NCBI RefSeq assembly: GCF_042738955.1
Contig: NZ_JBHYHC010000006.1
Span: 62,001 to 126,000 of the forward strand
Direction of reading: 5' to 3'
DNA from: Umezawaea sp042738955
GTDB lineage: Bacteria > Actinomycetota > Actinomycetes > Mycobacteriales > Pseudonocardiaceae
DNA length: 64,000 bases
Below, piece by piece: positions 25,121 to 32,855 of the stretch. Made by a program: the position numbers and the translations under genes. Below the pieces are notes generated by a model. The model had not been told where the DNA came from, searched no databases, and was given only the letters and a program-made list of their open reading frames with translations. Every line of letters starts with the position of its first letter. Within the stretch, counting starts at the first letter, position 1.

Positions 25121-25978
25121 ATGGCCGTCGTCACCATGAAGCAGCTGCTCGACAGCGGCGTGCACTTCGGGCACCAGACCCGTCGCTGGAACCCGAAGAT
25201 GAAGCGCTACATCTTCACCGAGCGCAACGGCATCTACATCATCGACCTCCAGCAGACGCTGACCTACATCGACCGGGCGTACGAGTTCGTCCGCGAGACG
25301 GTCGCGCACGGTGGGTCGATCCTCTTCATCGGCACCAAGAAGCAGGCGCAGGAAGCGATCGCCAGCGAGGCGCTCCGCGTCGGCATGCCGTACGTGAACC
25401 AGCGTTGGCTGGGCGGCATGCTCACCAACTTCTCGACGGTGCACAAGCGCCTCCAGCGGCTCAAGGAGCTGGAGTCGATGGAGCAGACCGGCGGTTTCCA
25501 GGGTTTCACCAAGAAGGAAATCCTGATGATGAACCGCGAGAAGGACAAGCTGTCCCGCACGCTGGGCGGCATTCGCGACATGGCCAAGGTGCCCTCCGCG
25601 GTGTGGATCGTCGACACCAAGAAGGAGCACATCGCCGTCGGCGAGGCGCGCAAGCTGCACATCCCGATCGTCGCGATCCTGGACACGAACTGCGACCCGG
25701 ACGAGGTCGACTTCCCGATTCCGGGCAACGACGACGCGATCCGTTCCGCGGCGCTGCTGACCAAGGTCGTCGCCGAGGCGGCCGCCGCCGGTCTCATGGC
25801 CCGCTCCGGTGCGCGCAACAACGCGGCTGACGGCGACGACAAGCCGGAGCCCGGCATCGACGAGCCGCTGGCCGAGTGGGAGCAGGAGCTGCTCACCAGC
25901 ACGACGCCCGAGGCAGCGGAGGCCACCCCGGCCGCCGAGACCGCCGAGGCGCCTGCCGAGCAGCCCGTCCAGTCCTGA
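25121..25978 (+). CDS. rpsB: 30S ribosomal protein S2
   Basis: S2 is a small-subunit protein needed for S1 binding and initiation. The protein has 285 residues. It starts AVVTMKQLLDSGVHFGHQTR and contains RWNPKMKRYIFTERNGIYII, RWLGGMLTNFSTV, GIRDMAKVPSAVWIVDTKKE and VAILDTNCDPDEVDFPIPGN. The last 45 residues form an acidic Ala/Glu/Pro tail, common in actinobacteria. ATG 25121 begins the conserved block rpsB-tsf-pyrH-frr-cdsA. A strong hairpin separates it from tsf, so S2 may be made in excess of EF-Ts. Confidence 0.97.
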   Translation: MAVVTMKQLLDSGVHFGHQTRRWNPKMKRYIFTERNGIYIIDLQQTLTYIDRAYEFVRETVAHGGSILFIGTKKQAQEAIASEALRVGMPYVNQRWLGGMLTNFSTVHKRLQRLKELESMEQTGGFQGFTKKEILMMNREKDKLSRTLGGIRDMAKVPSAVWIVDTKKEHIAVGEARKLHIPIVAILDTNCDPDEVDFPIPGNDDAIRSAALLTKVVAEAAAAGLMARSGARNNAADGDDKPEPGIDEPLAEWEQELLTSTTPEAAEATPAAETAEAPAEQPVQS

Positions 25979-25987
25979 TAGCAGCGG

Positions 25988-26021
25988 CACGCCGCGCCCA
26001 CGGACCCGTGGGCGCGGCGTG
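25988..26021 (+). terminator. strong hairpin between rpsB and tsf
   Basis: A stem of 15-16 bp (25988-26003 with 26006-26021) with a very short loop begins 10 nt after the rpsB stop. No T tract follows. It may act as a partial terminator or stabilise the rpsB mRNA end. Confidence 0.7.
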
Positions 26022-26095
26022 TTCAGCACCAACTCGCGCGTAACCCACGTCGGCCACCGCCGACATCGGACCGCAGAAGGAACGGAAATCGCACG

Positions 26096-26911
26096 ATGGC
26101 GAACTACACCGCCGCTGATGTGAAGCGCCTCCGCGAGCTCACGGCCGCGGGCATGATGGCTTGCAAGAACGCGCTCGAGGAGACCGACGGCGACTTCGAC
26201 AAGGCCGTCGAGATCCTGCGCATCAAGGGTGCCAAGGACGTCGGCAAGCGCGCCGGCCGCACCGCCACCAACGGTCTCGTCACCGCCGAGGACGGCGTGA
26301 TGGTCCAGGTGCTGTGCGAGACCGACTTCGTGGCCAAGACGGACGGCTTCCAGGAGTTCGCCGCCACGGTGCTCGCGGCCGCCAAGGCCTCGCGCGCCAA
26401 CGACGTCGCGACCCTGCTGACCAGCGAGGTCGACGGCAAGACCGTCGCCACCGTGGTCGAGGAGTACTCGGCGAAGCTGTCCGAGAAGCTCGAGGTCGGC
26501 AACGTGGCCGTGTTCGACGGCACCGTCACCACCTACCTGCACCGCCGCTCCGCGGACCTGCCGCCCGCCATCGGCGTGGTCGTCGAGTACACGGGCACCG
26601 ACGAGGCCGTCGCCGCCGACACCGCGAAGCAGATCGCGGCCATGCGCGCGAAGTACCTCACCCGCGAGGACGTCTCCGAAGAGGTGGTCGCCAACGAGCG
26701 CCGCATCGCCGAGGAGACCGCCCGCGAGGAGGGCAAGCCGGAAGCCGCGATCGCCAAGATCGCCGAAGGCCGCGTGAACGGCTTCTTCAAGGACGTCGTG
26801 CTCCTGGAGCAGTCCTCGGTGAAGGAGTCCAAGAAGACCGTCAAGGCAGTGCTCGACGAGGCCGGCGTCGCGGTTACCCGCTTTGCCCGGTTCGAGGTCG
26901 GCCAGGCCTGA
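26096..26911 (+). CDS. tsf: elongation factor Ts
   Basis: EF-Ts exchanges GDP for GTP on EF-Tu. The protein has 271 residues. The N-terminal UBA-like domain reads KRLRELTAAGMMACKNALEE, followed by KAVEILRIKGAKDVGKRAGR. The core motif VQVLCETDFVAKTDGFQEFA is diagnostic. The C-terminal dimerisation part includes FFKDVVLLEQSSVKESKKTV. ATG 26096 lies 117 bp after rpsB. A hairpin and pyrH follow. The length matches actinobacterial EF-Ts. Confidence 0.97.
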   Translation: MANYTAADVKRLRELTAAGMMACKNALEETDGDFDKAVEILRIKGAKDVGKRAGRTATNGLVTAEDGVMVQVLCETDFVAKTDGFQEFAATVLAAAKASRANDVATLLTSEVDGKTVATVVEEYSAKLSEKLEVGNVAVFDGTVTTYLHRRSADLPPAIGVVVEYTGTDEAVAADTAKQIAAMRAKYLTREDVSEEVVANERRIAEETAREEGKPEAAIAKIAEGRVNGFFKDVVLLEQSSVKESKKTVKAVLDEAGVAVTRFARFEVGQA

Positions 26912-26921
26912 TTCGCGTGAG

Positions 26922-26951
26922 GGCGGGGTTGCAGTGCATCGCAACCCCGCC
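26922..26951 (+). terminator. hairpin between tsf and pyrH
   Basis: A perfect 11-bp stem (26922-26932 with 26941-26951) with an 8-nt loop lies 10 nt after the tsf stop and 40 nt before pyrH. Confidence 0.65.
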
Positions 26952-26990
26952 TTCGCCGTGTCCAGACTTCCAGCGCCGCGAGGAGGACCT

Positions 26991-27734
26991 GTGAGCGAAG
27001 ACGTTGATGGTTACAAGCGCGTGATGCTCAAGCTCGGTGGGGAGATGTTCGGCGGCGGGGAGGTCGGGGTCGACCCCGACGTCGTCACCGTCGTCGCCCG
27101 CCAGATCGCGGCCGTGGTCCGCACCGGCGCCCAGGTCGCCGTGGTCATCGGCGGCGGGAACTTCTTCCGCGGCGCCGAACTCCAGCAGCGCGGCATGGAC
27201 CGCAGCCGCGCGGACTACATGGGCATGCTGGGCACCGTGATGAACTGCCTGGCGTTGCAGGACTTCCTGGAGCGCGAGCACGGCATCGACACGCGGGTCC
27301 AGACGTCCATCACGATGGGCCAGGTCGCCGAGTCCTACATCCCCCGCCGCGCCATGCGCCACCTCGAAAAGGGCCGTGTCGTGATCTTCGGCGGCGGCGC
27401 GGGCATGCCCTACTTCTCCACCGACACGACGGCCGCGCAGCGCGCGCTGGAGATCGGCTGCGAGATCGTGCTCATGGCGAAGGCCGTGGACGGCATCTAC
27501 ACCGCCGACCCCAAGATCGACCCGGACGCGCTGATGTTCGACAACATCACGCACCGCGAAGTGCTGGAACGCGGGCTCAACGTGGCGGACTCCACCGCGT
27601 TCAGCCTGTGCATGGACAACAACATGCCCATCATGGTGTTCAACCTCCTCACCGAGGGGAACATCGCGCGGGCGGTGCGTGGTGAGAAGATCGGAACATT
27701 GGTGAGCACCCCCGGTGGTCGCCCGTCCTTCTAG
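26991..27734 (+). CDS. pyrH: uridylate kinase (UMP kinase)
   Basis: PyrH phosphorylates UMP to UDP in pyrimidine synthesis and acts as a hexamer of the amino-acid kinase fold. The protein has 247 residues. The N-terminus KRVMLKLGGEMFGGG carries Gly where many bacteria have Ser (LKLSGE), a variant I recall from actinobacteria. VVIGGGNFFRG, ADYMGMLGTVMN and FGGGAGMPYFSTDTTAAQRA bind nucleotide. I chose GTG 26991 because AGGAGGA at 26981-26987 is an excellent ribosome-binding site. The frame is open farther upstream across the tsf terminator but is not coding there. Confidence 0.97.
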   Translation: MSEDVDGYKRVMLKLGGEMFGGGEVGVDPDVVTVVARQIAAVVRTGAQVAVVIGGGNFFRGAELQQRGMDRSRADYMGMLGTVMNCLALQDFLEREHGIDTRVQTSITMGQVAESYIPRRAMRHLEKGRVVIFGGGAGMPYFSTDTTAAQRALEIGCEIVLMAKAVDGIYTADPKIDPDALMFDNITHREVLERGLNVADSTAFSLCMDNNMPIMVFNLLTEGNIARAVRGEKIGTLVSTPGGRPSF

Positions 27735-27783
27735 ACCCGCTGGGAACAGGCAGTACTGCCCCGGCTCGCACTAAGGAGTAGCC

Positions 27784-28341
27784 GTGATCGACGAGACCCT
27801 CCTCGAAGCCGAGGAGAAGATGGAAAAGGCCGTGGCCGTGGCGAAGGACGACCTCGCGGCCGTCCGCACGGGCCGCGCCTCGCCCTCCATGTTCTCGCGC
27901 ATCGTCGTGGACTACTACGGTTCGCCGACCCCGCTGAACCAGTTGGCGAGCATCGCGATCCCCGAGGCGCGGATGGCGGTCGTCAAGCCCTACGACGCGA
28001 GCCAGCTCAACGCCATCGAGAAGGCGATCCGGAACTCCGACCTCGGCGTGAACCCCAGCAACGACGGCTCGATCATCCGCGTCGTCATCCCGCAGCTCTC
28101 CGAGGAGCGCCGCCGGGAGATGGTGAAGGTCGCGAAGACCAAGGGCGAGGACGCCAAGATCACCATGCGCAACATCCGCCGCAAGGCGAAGGAAGAGATC
28201 GAGCGCCTGGTGAAGGACGGCGAGTCCGGCGAGGACGAGGGCGCTCGCGGCGAGAAGGAACTCGAATCGGTGACGCAGAACTACGTGCACCAGATCGACG
28301 AGCTCGTGAAGCACAAGGAAGCCGAGCTGCTCGAAGTCTGA
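27784..28341 (+). CDS. frr: ribosome recycling factor
   Basis: With EF-G, RRF splits post-termination ribosomes. The protein has 185 residues, the usual length. It contains EKMEKAVAVAKDDLAAVRTG, ASPSMFSRIVVDYYGSPTPL, NPSNDGSIIRVVIPQLSEER and IRRKAKEEIERLVKDGE. GTG 27784 is preceded by AAGGAG (27772-27777). It sits between pyrH and cdsA as in nearly all actinobacteria, with a 49-bp gap upstream and cdsA starting within 32 bp downstream. Confidence 0.97.
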   Translation: MIDETLLEAEEKMEKAVAVAKDDLAAVRTGRASPSMFSRIVVDYYGSPTPLNQLASIAIPEARMAVVKPYDASQLNAIEKAIRNSDLGVNPSNDGSIIRVVIPQLSEERRREMVKVAKTKGEDAKITMRNIRRKAKEEIERLVKDGESGEDEGARGEKELESVTQNYVHQIDELVKHKEAELLEV

Positions 28342-28372
28342 TGGTGACGTGGGAGTCGTGATAGGAGCACAG

Positions 28373-29239
28373 GTGCCAGCCGGTGGTGAGCAGGACGCGC
28401 GGGCTGTGAGCGCGGACGGTGGGAAGAAGCCGTCACGGGCGGGGCGTGACCTGCGGTCGGCCATCGCGGTCGGCGTCGGGCTCGGCGTCGTGGTCCTCGT
28501 CTCCCTGTTCACCGTGCGGCAGGTGTTCATCGCCGTCGTCGCGGCGGCGGTGGCCGTGTCCATCTTCGAGCTGTCCCGCGCGCTCAAGACGAGCGCGGGC
28601 ATCCAGGTCGCCCTGGTGCCCGTGCTCGTCGGCGGGCAGGCCGTCGTGTGGCTGGCCTGGCCGTACGAGCGGGCGGGCGTGCTCAGCGCGTTCGTGATCA
28701 CGATGCTCGCGTGCATGCTGTGGCGCCTGAAGGACGGTGCGGACGGCTACCTGCGCGACCTCACGGCGTCGATCTTCACGGTCGCGTACGTCGCGATGTT
28801 CGCCTCGTTCGCGGTGATGCTGGTCGTGCCGGAGGACGGCGCGTTCCGGGTGATCGCGTTCATCCTCGGCGTCGTGCTGTCGGACACCGGCGGCTACATC
28901 GCTGGCGTGCTGTTCGGCAAGCACCCGATGGCCCCCACGATCAGCCCGAAGAAGTCCTGGGAGGGTTTCGCCGGCTCGCTCGTCGCGGGCATGGTCGGCG
29001 GCGCGCTCACGGTGAGCCTGCTGCTGGAGGGCCAGTGGTGGCAGGGCGTGCTGTTCGGTGCCGCCCTGGTGATCAGCTCCACGGCCGGTGACCTGGTCGA
29101 ATCGCTCATCAAGCGGGACCTCGGCATCAAGGACATGGGCACGCTGCTGCCCGGTCACGGCGGGCTGATGGACCGCATGGACTCGCTGCTGCCGTCGGCC
29201 GTGGTCGGCTGGCTGCTGCTGCACCTGTTCGTGCCGTAG
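28373..29239 (+). CDS. cdsA: phosphatidate cytidylyltransferase (CDP-diacylglycerol synthase)
   Basis: CdsA makes CDP-diacylglycerol from phosphatidate and CTP for phospholipid synthesis. The protein is an integral membrane protein of 288 residues with about seven or eight hydrophobic helices. It carries the C-terminal signature KRDLGIKDMGTLLPGHGG followed by LMDRMDSLLPSA. The hydrophilic N-terminus of 25 residues precedes the first helix. I chose GTG 28373 because GGAG (28364-28367) lies 5 nt upstream; GTG 28349 is an in-frame alternative. It ends the rpsB-cdsA block. The convergent VOC gene ends only 6 bp away. Confidence 0.95.
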   Translation: MPAGGEQDARAVSADGGKKPSRAGRDLRSAIAVGVGLGVVVLVSLFTVRQVFIAVVAAAVAVSIFELSRALKTSAGIQVALVPVLVGGQAVVWLAWPYERAGVLSAFVITMLACMLWRLKDGADGYLRDLTASIFTVAYVAMFASFAVMLVVPEDGAFRVIAFILGVVLSDTGGYIAGVLFGKHPMAPTISPKKSWEGFAGSLVAGMVGGALTVSLLLEGQWWQGVLFGAALVISSTAGDLVESLIKRDLGIKDMGTLLPGHGGLMDRMDSLLPSAVVGWLLLHLFVP

Positions 29240-29245
29240 CCGACC

Positions 29246-30091
29246 TCAGTCGTCGTACGGGTCGTCCACGTTCGCGCCGGTCTCGTCCTCCGACAGGGTG
29301 ATCGCGCGGGACGAGTCCATCACCGAGAACGTGGCGCCCGCGTGGTCGCGGACCTCGGTCACGCGGCCGTACGGCGTGTCGTACGGCTCGACCGTTACCT
29401 GGCCGCCCAGTTCGAGCACGCGGCTCGCGACCGAGTCCGCGCCGATCTCGGGCGACGCGGTGAGGTAGATCATCCAGTGCGCGGGCACGGCAGGCGGGAA
29501 CGAGCGGCGGCCCATCCGCTGCCTGCCCAGGACGCTCTCGCCCTCGACGGACCAGACCGTGTAGTCGACCGTGTGGCCGTCGCCGATCTGCATCACGTCG
29601 AAGTGGCACAGCTCCTTGAAGAACGCGTCCGCCGCGGCCCCGTCACGGGTGTTCAGCTCGGCCCACGCGAACGCGCCGTGGCCCGTCGTGCCGAACCGCC
29701 AGTCCGCGGGCACGTGCCGGAAGCCGATCACGCCGCCGGTCGGGTCGCTGACGATCGTGGTCTGCGTGTGGTCGGCGGCCACGCTCGGGTTGCGCAGCAC
29801 CGAGCCGCCCAGCGCGTACACCTTCTCCGCCGTCGCGCGGGCGTGCCGCGTGTGCAGGAACAGGGTCCACGCCGTGTACTGCTCGGGCAGCGCGCGGTCC
29901 ACGGGCAGGCCCGCGACGGGCACCCCGTCGAGCACGGCGACCGCGTAGCCCTCGTCGTCGACGTACTCCCAGCCGAACAGGCCGGTGTAGAAGTCCTTGG
30001 CGGCGGCCAGGTCGGTCACGGGCAGTTCGACCCAGCAGGGGGCGCCGGGGTGGAGGTCCGCCAGGGCGGGTGAGTTCGGCGTGATGGACAC
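29246..30091 (-). CDS. VOC family protein (two glyoxalase-like domains)
   Basis: This 281-residue protein has two tandem vicinal-oxygen-chelate domains. The first starts PCWVELPVTDLAAAKDFYTG and the second around GAFAWAELNTRDGAAADAFF; the second ends with VTEVRDHAGATFSVMDS. Such two-domain proteins occur widely in actinomycetes and usually have no known substrate; some are dioxygenases, lyases or binding proteins. I recognise no exact relative. It is convergent with cdsA with only 6 bp between the stops. The next gene is divergent, about 95 bp away. The acidic C-terminus (EDETGANVDDPYDD) is unusual but short. Confidence 0.85.
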   Translation of the reverse strand: MSITPNSPALADLHPGAPCWVELPVTDLAAAKDFYTGLFGWEYVDDEGYAVAVLDGVPVAGLPVDRALPEQYTAWTLFLHTRHARATAEKVYALGGSVLRNPSVAADHTQTTIVSDPTGGVIGFRHVPADWRFGTTGHGAFAWAELNTRDGAAADAFFKELCHFDVMQIGDGHTVDYTVWSVEGESVLGRQRMGRRSFPPAVPAHWMIYLTASPEIGADSVASRVLELGGQVTVEPYDTPYGRVTEVRDHAGATFSVMDSSRAITLSEDETGANVDDPYDD

Positions 30092-30186
30092 GGACGCCTC
30101 CTCTGGGCAACTGTCTTGATCACGCTACGCCGCGTTCGGCTGGAATAGCACCGTCCGATCGGCGTGCGGCCTCTACAGTCTGTGTG

Positions 30187-30933
30187 GTGAAGGGATTCGT
30201 GCGCGCGGCTTTGGCGGCAATTCGCCCCGCCGACGTCCTGCCGAGCCCGAACATCTGGCACTGGCCCGAGGTCTACCAGGTCGAGAACCGCGCGCAGGAC
30301 GTCGACGGCGCGATCTGGGCGGCGTTGCGCGAGGAGTGCGACTGGGCCGGGCTGGACGTCGTCGACGTCGGCTGCGGTGACGGGTTCCACCTGCCGTTGT
30401 TCGCCGCGACCGCGCGCTCCGCGACCGGGGTCGAGCCGTACGCGCCGCTGGTCAAGCGGGCCAAGACCCGTGTCGAGGGCATCGCGAACGCCTCCGTGGT
30501 CGCCGGTCCCGCGCAACGGCTGCCGTTGCCGGACGGCAGCGCCGACCTCGTGCACGCGCGCACGGCGTACTTCTTCGGTCCCGGCTGCGAGCCGGGGCTG
30601 CGCGAGGCGGACCGCGTGCTGCGTCCGGGCGGCGCGCTGGCGATCGTGGACATCGACGGGGCCGCGCCGCCGTACGGGCCGTGGCTGTGCGCCGACGAGG
30701 CCCGCTACGACCCGGCCGCCGTGGCGGAGTTCTTCGCCGCCAACGGGTTCAGCGTGCGGCACGTGACCGCGCGGTGGGCGTTCCAGCGGCGCGAGGACCT
30801 GGAATCGGTGCTGCGCATCGAGTTCTCCGCGCCGGTCGCGCAGCGGGCCATCGACGAGACGCCTGGGCTGTCGTTCGACGTCGGCTACCGGCTGCACGTG
30901 CGCCGCAAGCCGATCGGGCTCGTCCTGCCCTGA
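30187..30933 (+). CDS. class I SAM-dependent methyltransferase
   Basis: This 248-residue methyltransferase has the Rossmann motif I VVDVGCGDGFHLPLF, the acidic motif TGVEPYAPLVK, motif II/III AQRLPLPDGSADLVHARTAY and the post-motif EADRVLRPGGALAIVD. The order fits the UbiE/type-11 group. The acceptor cannot be inferred. I chose GTG 30187 because TACAGT (30174-30179) ends 8 nt before it and no Shine-Dalgarno exists; GTG 30184 is directly adjacent. It is probably transcribed alone, divergent from the VOC gene, with a 141-bp gap to the aldo/keto reductase. Confidence 0.85.
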   Translation: MKGFVRAALAAIRPADVLPSPNIWHWPEVYQVENRAQDVDGAIWAALREECDWAGLDVVDVGCGDGFHLPLFAATARSATGVEPYAPLVKRAKTRVEGIANASVVAGPAQRLPLPDGSADLVHARTAYFFGPGCEPGLREADRVLRPGGALAIVDIDGAAPPYGPWLCADEARYDPAAVAEFFAANGFSVRHVTARWAFQRREDLESVLRIEFSAPVAQRAIDETPGLSFDVGYRLHVRRKPIGLVLP

Positions 30934-31074
30934 CGTGCGACCGCTTGCCCAGGCTGTTCCGCCCAGGGGACGAGGGCAAAGCCGTGCGCGGCGACGACCT
31001 GACGTTCTCCGGGCCGTCCGGCGACGAACTCGGCCGGTACGCCCGGACGCCTCGCTGACCGTAGGATTTCGGTC

Positions 31075-32058
31075 GTGGAGAACCGGAGCGCGAACAGGAT
31101 CGGACGCCCCGTCGGCGTCATCGGGTTGGGCTGCTGGCAGCTCGGCGGCCAGTGGGGCCTGGGGGTGGAGGGCGACGGGATCGCCCTCCTCCACGCGGCC
31201 GCCGACGCGGGCGTGACCTTCTTCGACACCGCCGACGTGTACGGCGACGGGCGCAGCGAGAAGCTCGTCGGCCAGTTCCTGCGGGAACGGGACGACTCGG
31301 GCGTCTTCGTGGCGACCAAGATGGGCCGCCGGGTCGAGCAGGTGCCGGAGAACTACTCGCGGGAGAACTTCCTCGCGTGGAACGACCGGTCGCGCGCCAA
31401 CCTCGGCGTGGACACCATCGACCTGGTGCAGCTGCACTGCCCGCCGACGCCGGTGTACTCGACCGACGAGGTGTTCGACAGCCTCGACGAACTGGTGCAG
31501 GCCAAGCGGATCGCGGCCTACGGTGTGAGCGTCGAGACGGTCGAGGAGGCCCTGCTGGCCATCGCGCGGCCGAACGTGGTGAGCGTGCAGATCATCCTGA
31601 ACGCCTTCCGCCTCAAGCCGCTGGAGCGGGTGCTCCCGGCGGCGGCCGAGGCGGGCGTGGGGATCATCGCGCGGGTGCCGCTGGCGTCGGGCCTGCTGTC
31701 CGGGCGGTACACCGCCGCGACGACGTTCGGTGACGACGACCACCGCACGTACAACCGCAACGGCGAGGCGTTCGACCAGGGCGAGACGTTCTCCGGCGTG
31801 CCGTTCGAGGTGGGCCTGGAGGCCGTCGAACGGCTGCGCCCGCTGGTACCGGCGGGCGCCACGCTCGCCCAGTTCGCGCTGCGCTGGATCGTCGACCAGC
31901 CGGGTGTCACCGTCGTGATCCCCGGCGCGCGCAACGCCGACCAGGTTCAGGGCAACGTCGCGGCGGCCGACCTCGCGCCCCTCACACCCGAGGCGTTGGC
32001 CGAGGTCACGGCCGTCTACGACGAACTGGTGCGGCCGCACGTGCACGGCCGCTGGTAA
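31075..32058 (+). CDS. aldo/keto reductase
   Basis: This 327-residue NADPH-dependent oxidoreductase has the AKR barrel. The catalytic tetrad is visible as DTADVYGDGRSE (Asp, Tyr), VATKMG (Lys) and VQLHC (His). The cofactor-binding end is PLASGLLSGRY and IPGARNADQVQGNVAA. It resembles the Gcy/YccK-like class of general reductases; the substrate is unknown. TAGGAT (31062-31067) ends 8 nt before GTG 31075, which suggests a leaderless transcript. The convergent PadR gene ends immediately after its stop at 32058/32059 with no gap. Confidence 0.9.
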   Translation: MENRSANRIGRPVGVIGLGCWQLGGQWGLGVEGDGIALLHAAADAGVTFFDTADVYGDGRSEKLVGQFLRERDDSGVFVATKMGRRVEQVPENYSRENFLAWNDRSRANLGVDTIDLVQLHCPPTPVYSTDEVFDSLDELVQAKRIAAYGVSVETVEEALLAIARPNVVSVQIILNAFRLKPLERVLPAAAEAGVGIIARVPLASGLLSGRYTAATTFGDDDHRTYNRNGEAFDQGETFSGVPFEVGLEAVERLRPLVPAGATLAQFALRWIVDQPGVTVVIPGARNADQVQGNVAAADLAPLTPEALAEVTAVYDELVRPHVHGRW

Positions 32059-32724
32059 CTACTCGGTGTCCTCGGCGACGTCCAGCTCACCCAGGATCGC
32101 GTAGATCTTGCGGCGGGCCTCGTTGAGGACCTCGACCGCCCTGCCCTGCTGTTCCCGCGTGCCCGCGTGCGCCATCTGCTGCATCGCGGACCCGAGGTGC
32201 CGCGACGCCGTGCGGAGCTTGGCCGAGACGATGTCCACGTCGTCGTTGACCTGCTCCCACGGGGTCGCGCCCTCGCTCTTCGCGGCCTCGGCCGTGCCCG
32301 CCTCGGTGAGCGTGAACAGCTTCTTGCCGCCCGCTTCCTCGGTGGACGCGACCAGGCCCTCGTCGGCCAGCATCTGGAGCGTCGGGTAGACCGAGCCGGG
32401 GCTCGGCCGCCAGAGGCCGTCGGTGCGCTGACCGAGTTCCTGGATCATCTCGTAGCCGTGCATGGGCCGTTCGGCCAGCAGGGCGAGCAGCGCCGCGCGC
32501 ACGTTGCCGCGCCGCTGCCGTCCGCCGGGCCCGTGGTGGGGCCCGCCGCGCCTGCCGCCGCCGCGCCCCCGACCCCAGGGGCCGGGAGGCATCTCGCCCT
32601 CCGGCGGGAACGGGGGAGGCGGGGGGCCGCCGAAGCCGCCGCCGAAGCCGCGGCGCTGGTCGTCGAATCCGCCGGAGCGGTGGTGCCGGTGACCGTGGTG
32701 GTCGTGGCTGAAGGGGGATCGCAT
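32059..32724 (-). CDS. PadR family transcriptional regulator with His-rich N-terminus
   Basis: This 221-residue protein has a C-terminal PadR winged helix: LLALLAERPMHGYEMIQELG, SPGSVYPTLQMLADEGLV and the wing KKLFTLTEAGTAEA. The N-terminal 70 residues are unusual, with a His cluster HDHHGHRHH followed by Gly/Pro/Arg-rich sequence and a second HHGPGGRQRRG. This layout resembles E. coli YqjI, whose N-terminal extension binds nickel or iron; metal sensing here is inference. I chose ATG 32724 for the AAGGAGA (32732-32738) upstream. An in-frame start at 32844 would overlap the operator-like palindromes. No transporter or iron gene adjoins it. Confidence 0.88.
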   Translation of the reverse strand: MRSPFSHDHHGHRHHRSGGFDDQRRGFGGGFGGPPPPPFPPEGEMPPGPWGRGRGGGRRGGPHHGPGGRQRRGNVRAALLALLAERPMHGYEMIQELGQRTDGLWRPSPGSVYPTLQMLADEGLVASTEEAGGKKLFTLTEAGTAEAAKSEGATPWEQVNDDVDIVSAKLRTASRHLGSAMQQMAHAGTREQQGRAVEVLNEARRKIYAILGELDVAEDTE

Positions 32725-32746
32725 CTGACTGTCTCCTTGCTCGGTG

Positions 32747-32786
32747 TATCGGTAGGTACGAGCTAACGATATATCGGAACCTATCG
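32747..32786. promoter_or_regulatory. candidate PadR operator between padR-like gene and rlmN
   Basis: A perfect 10-bp palindrome CGATATATCG (32767-32776) is flanked by TATCG at 32747-32751 and 32782-32786. The set lies 23-62 bp upstream of the PadR start, in an otherwise GC-rich region. Autoregulation through these sites is likely by analogy with other PadR genes. Confidence 0.45.
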
Positions 32787-32855
32787 CGATGCAACGGCGA
32801 TAGTCGGAAGAGTGGTCGGGAGCACCTGCCCGGCCGTGGGACACTGGTAGGTGCT

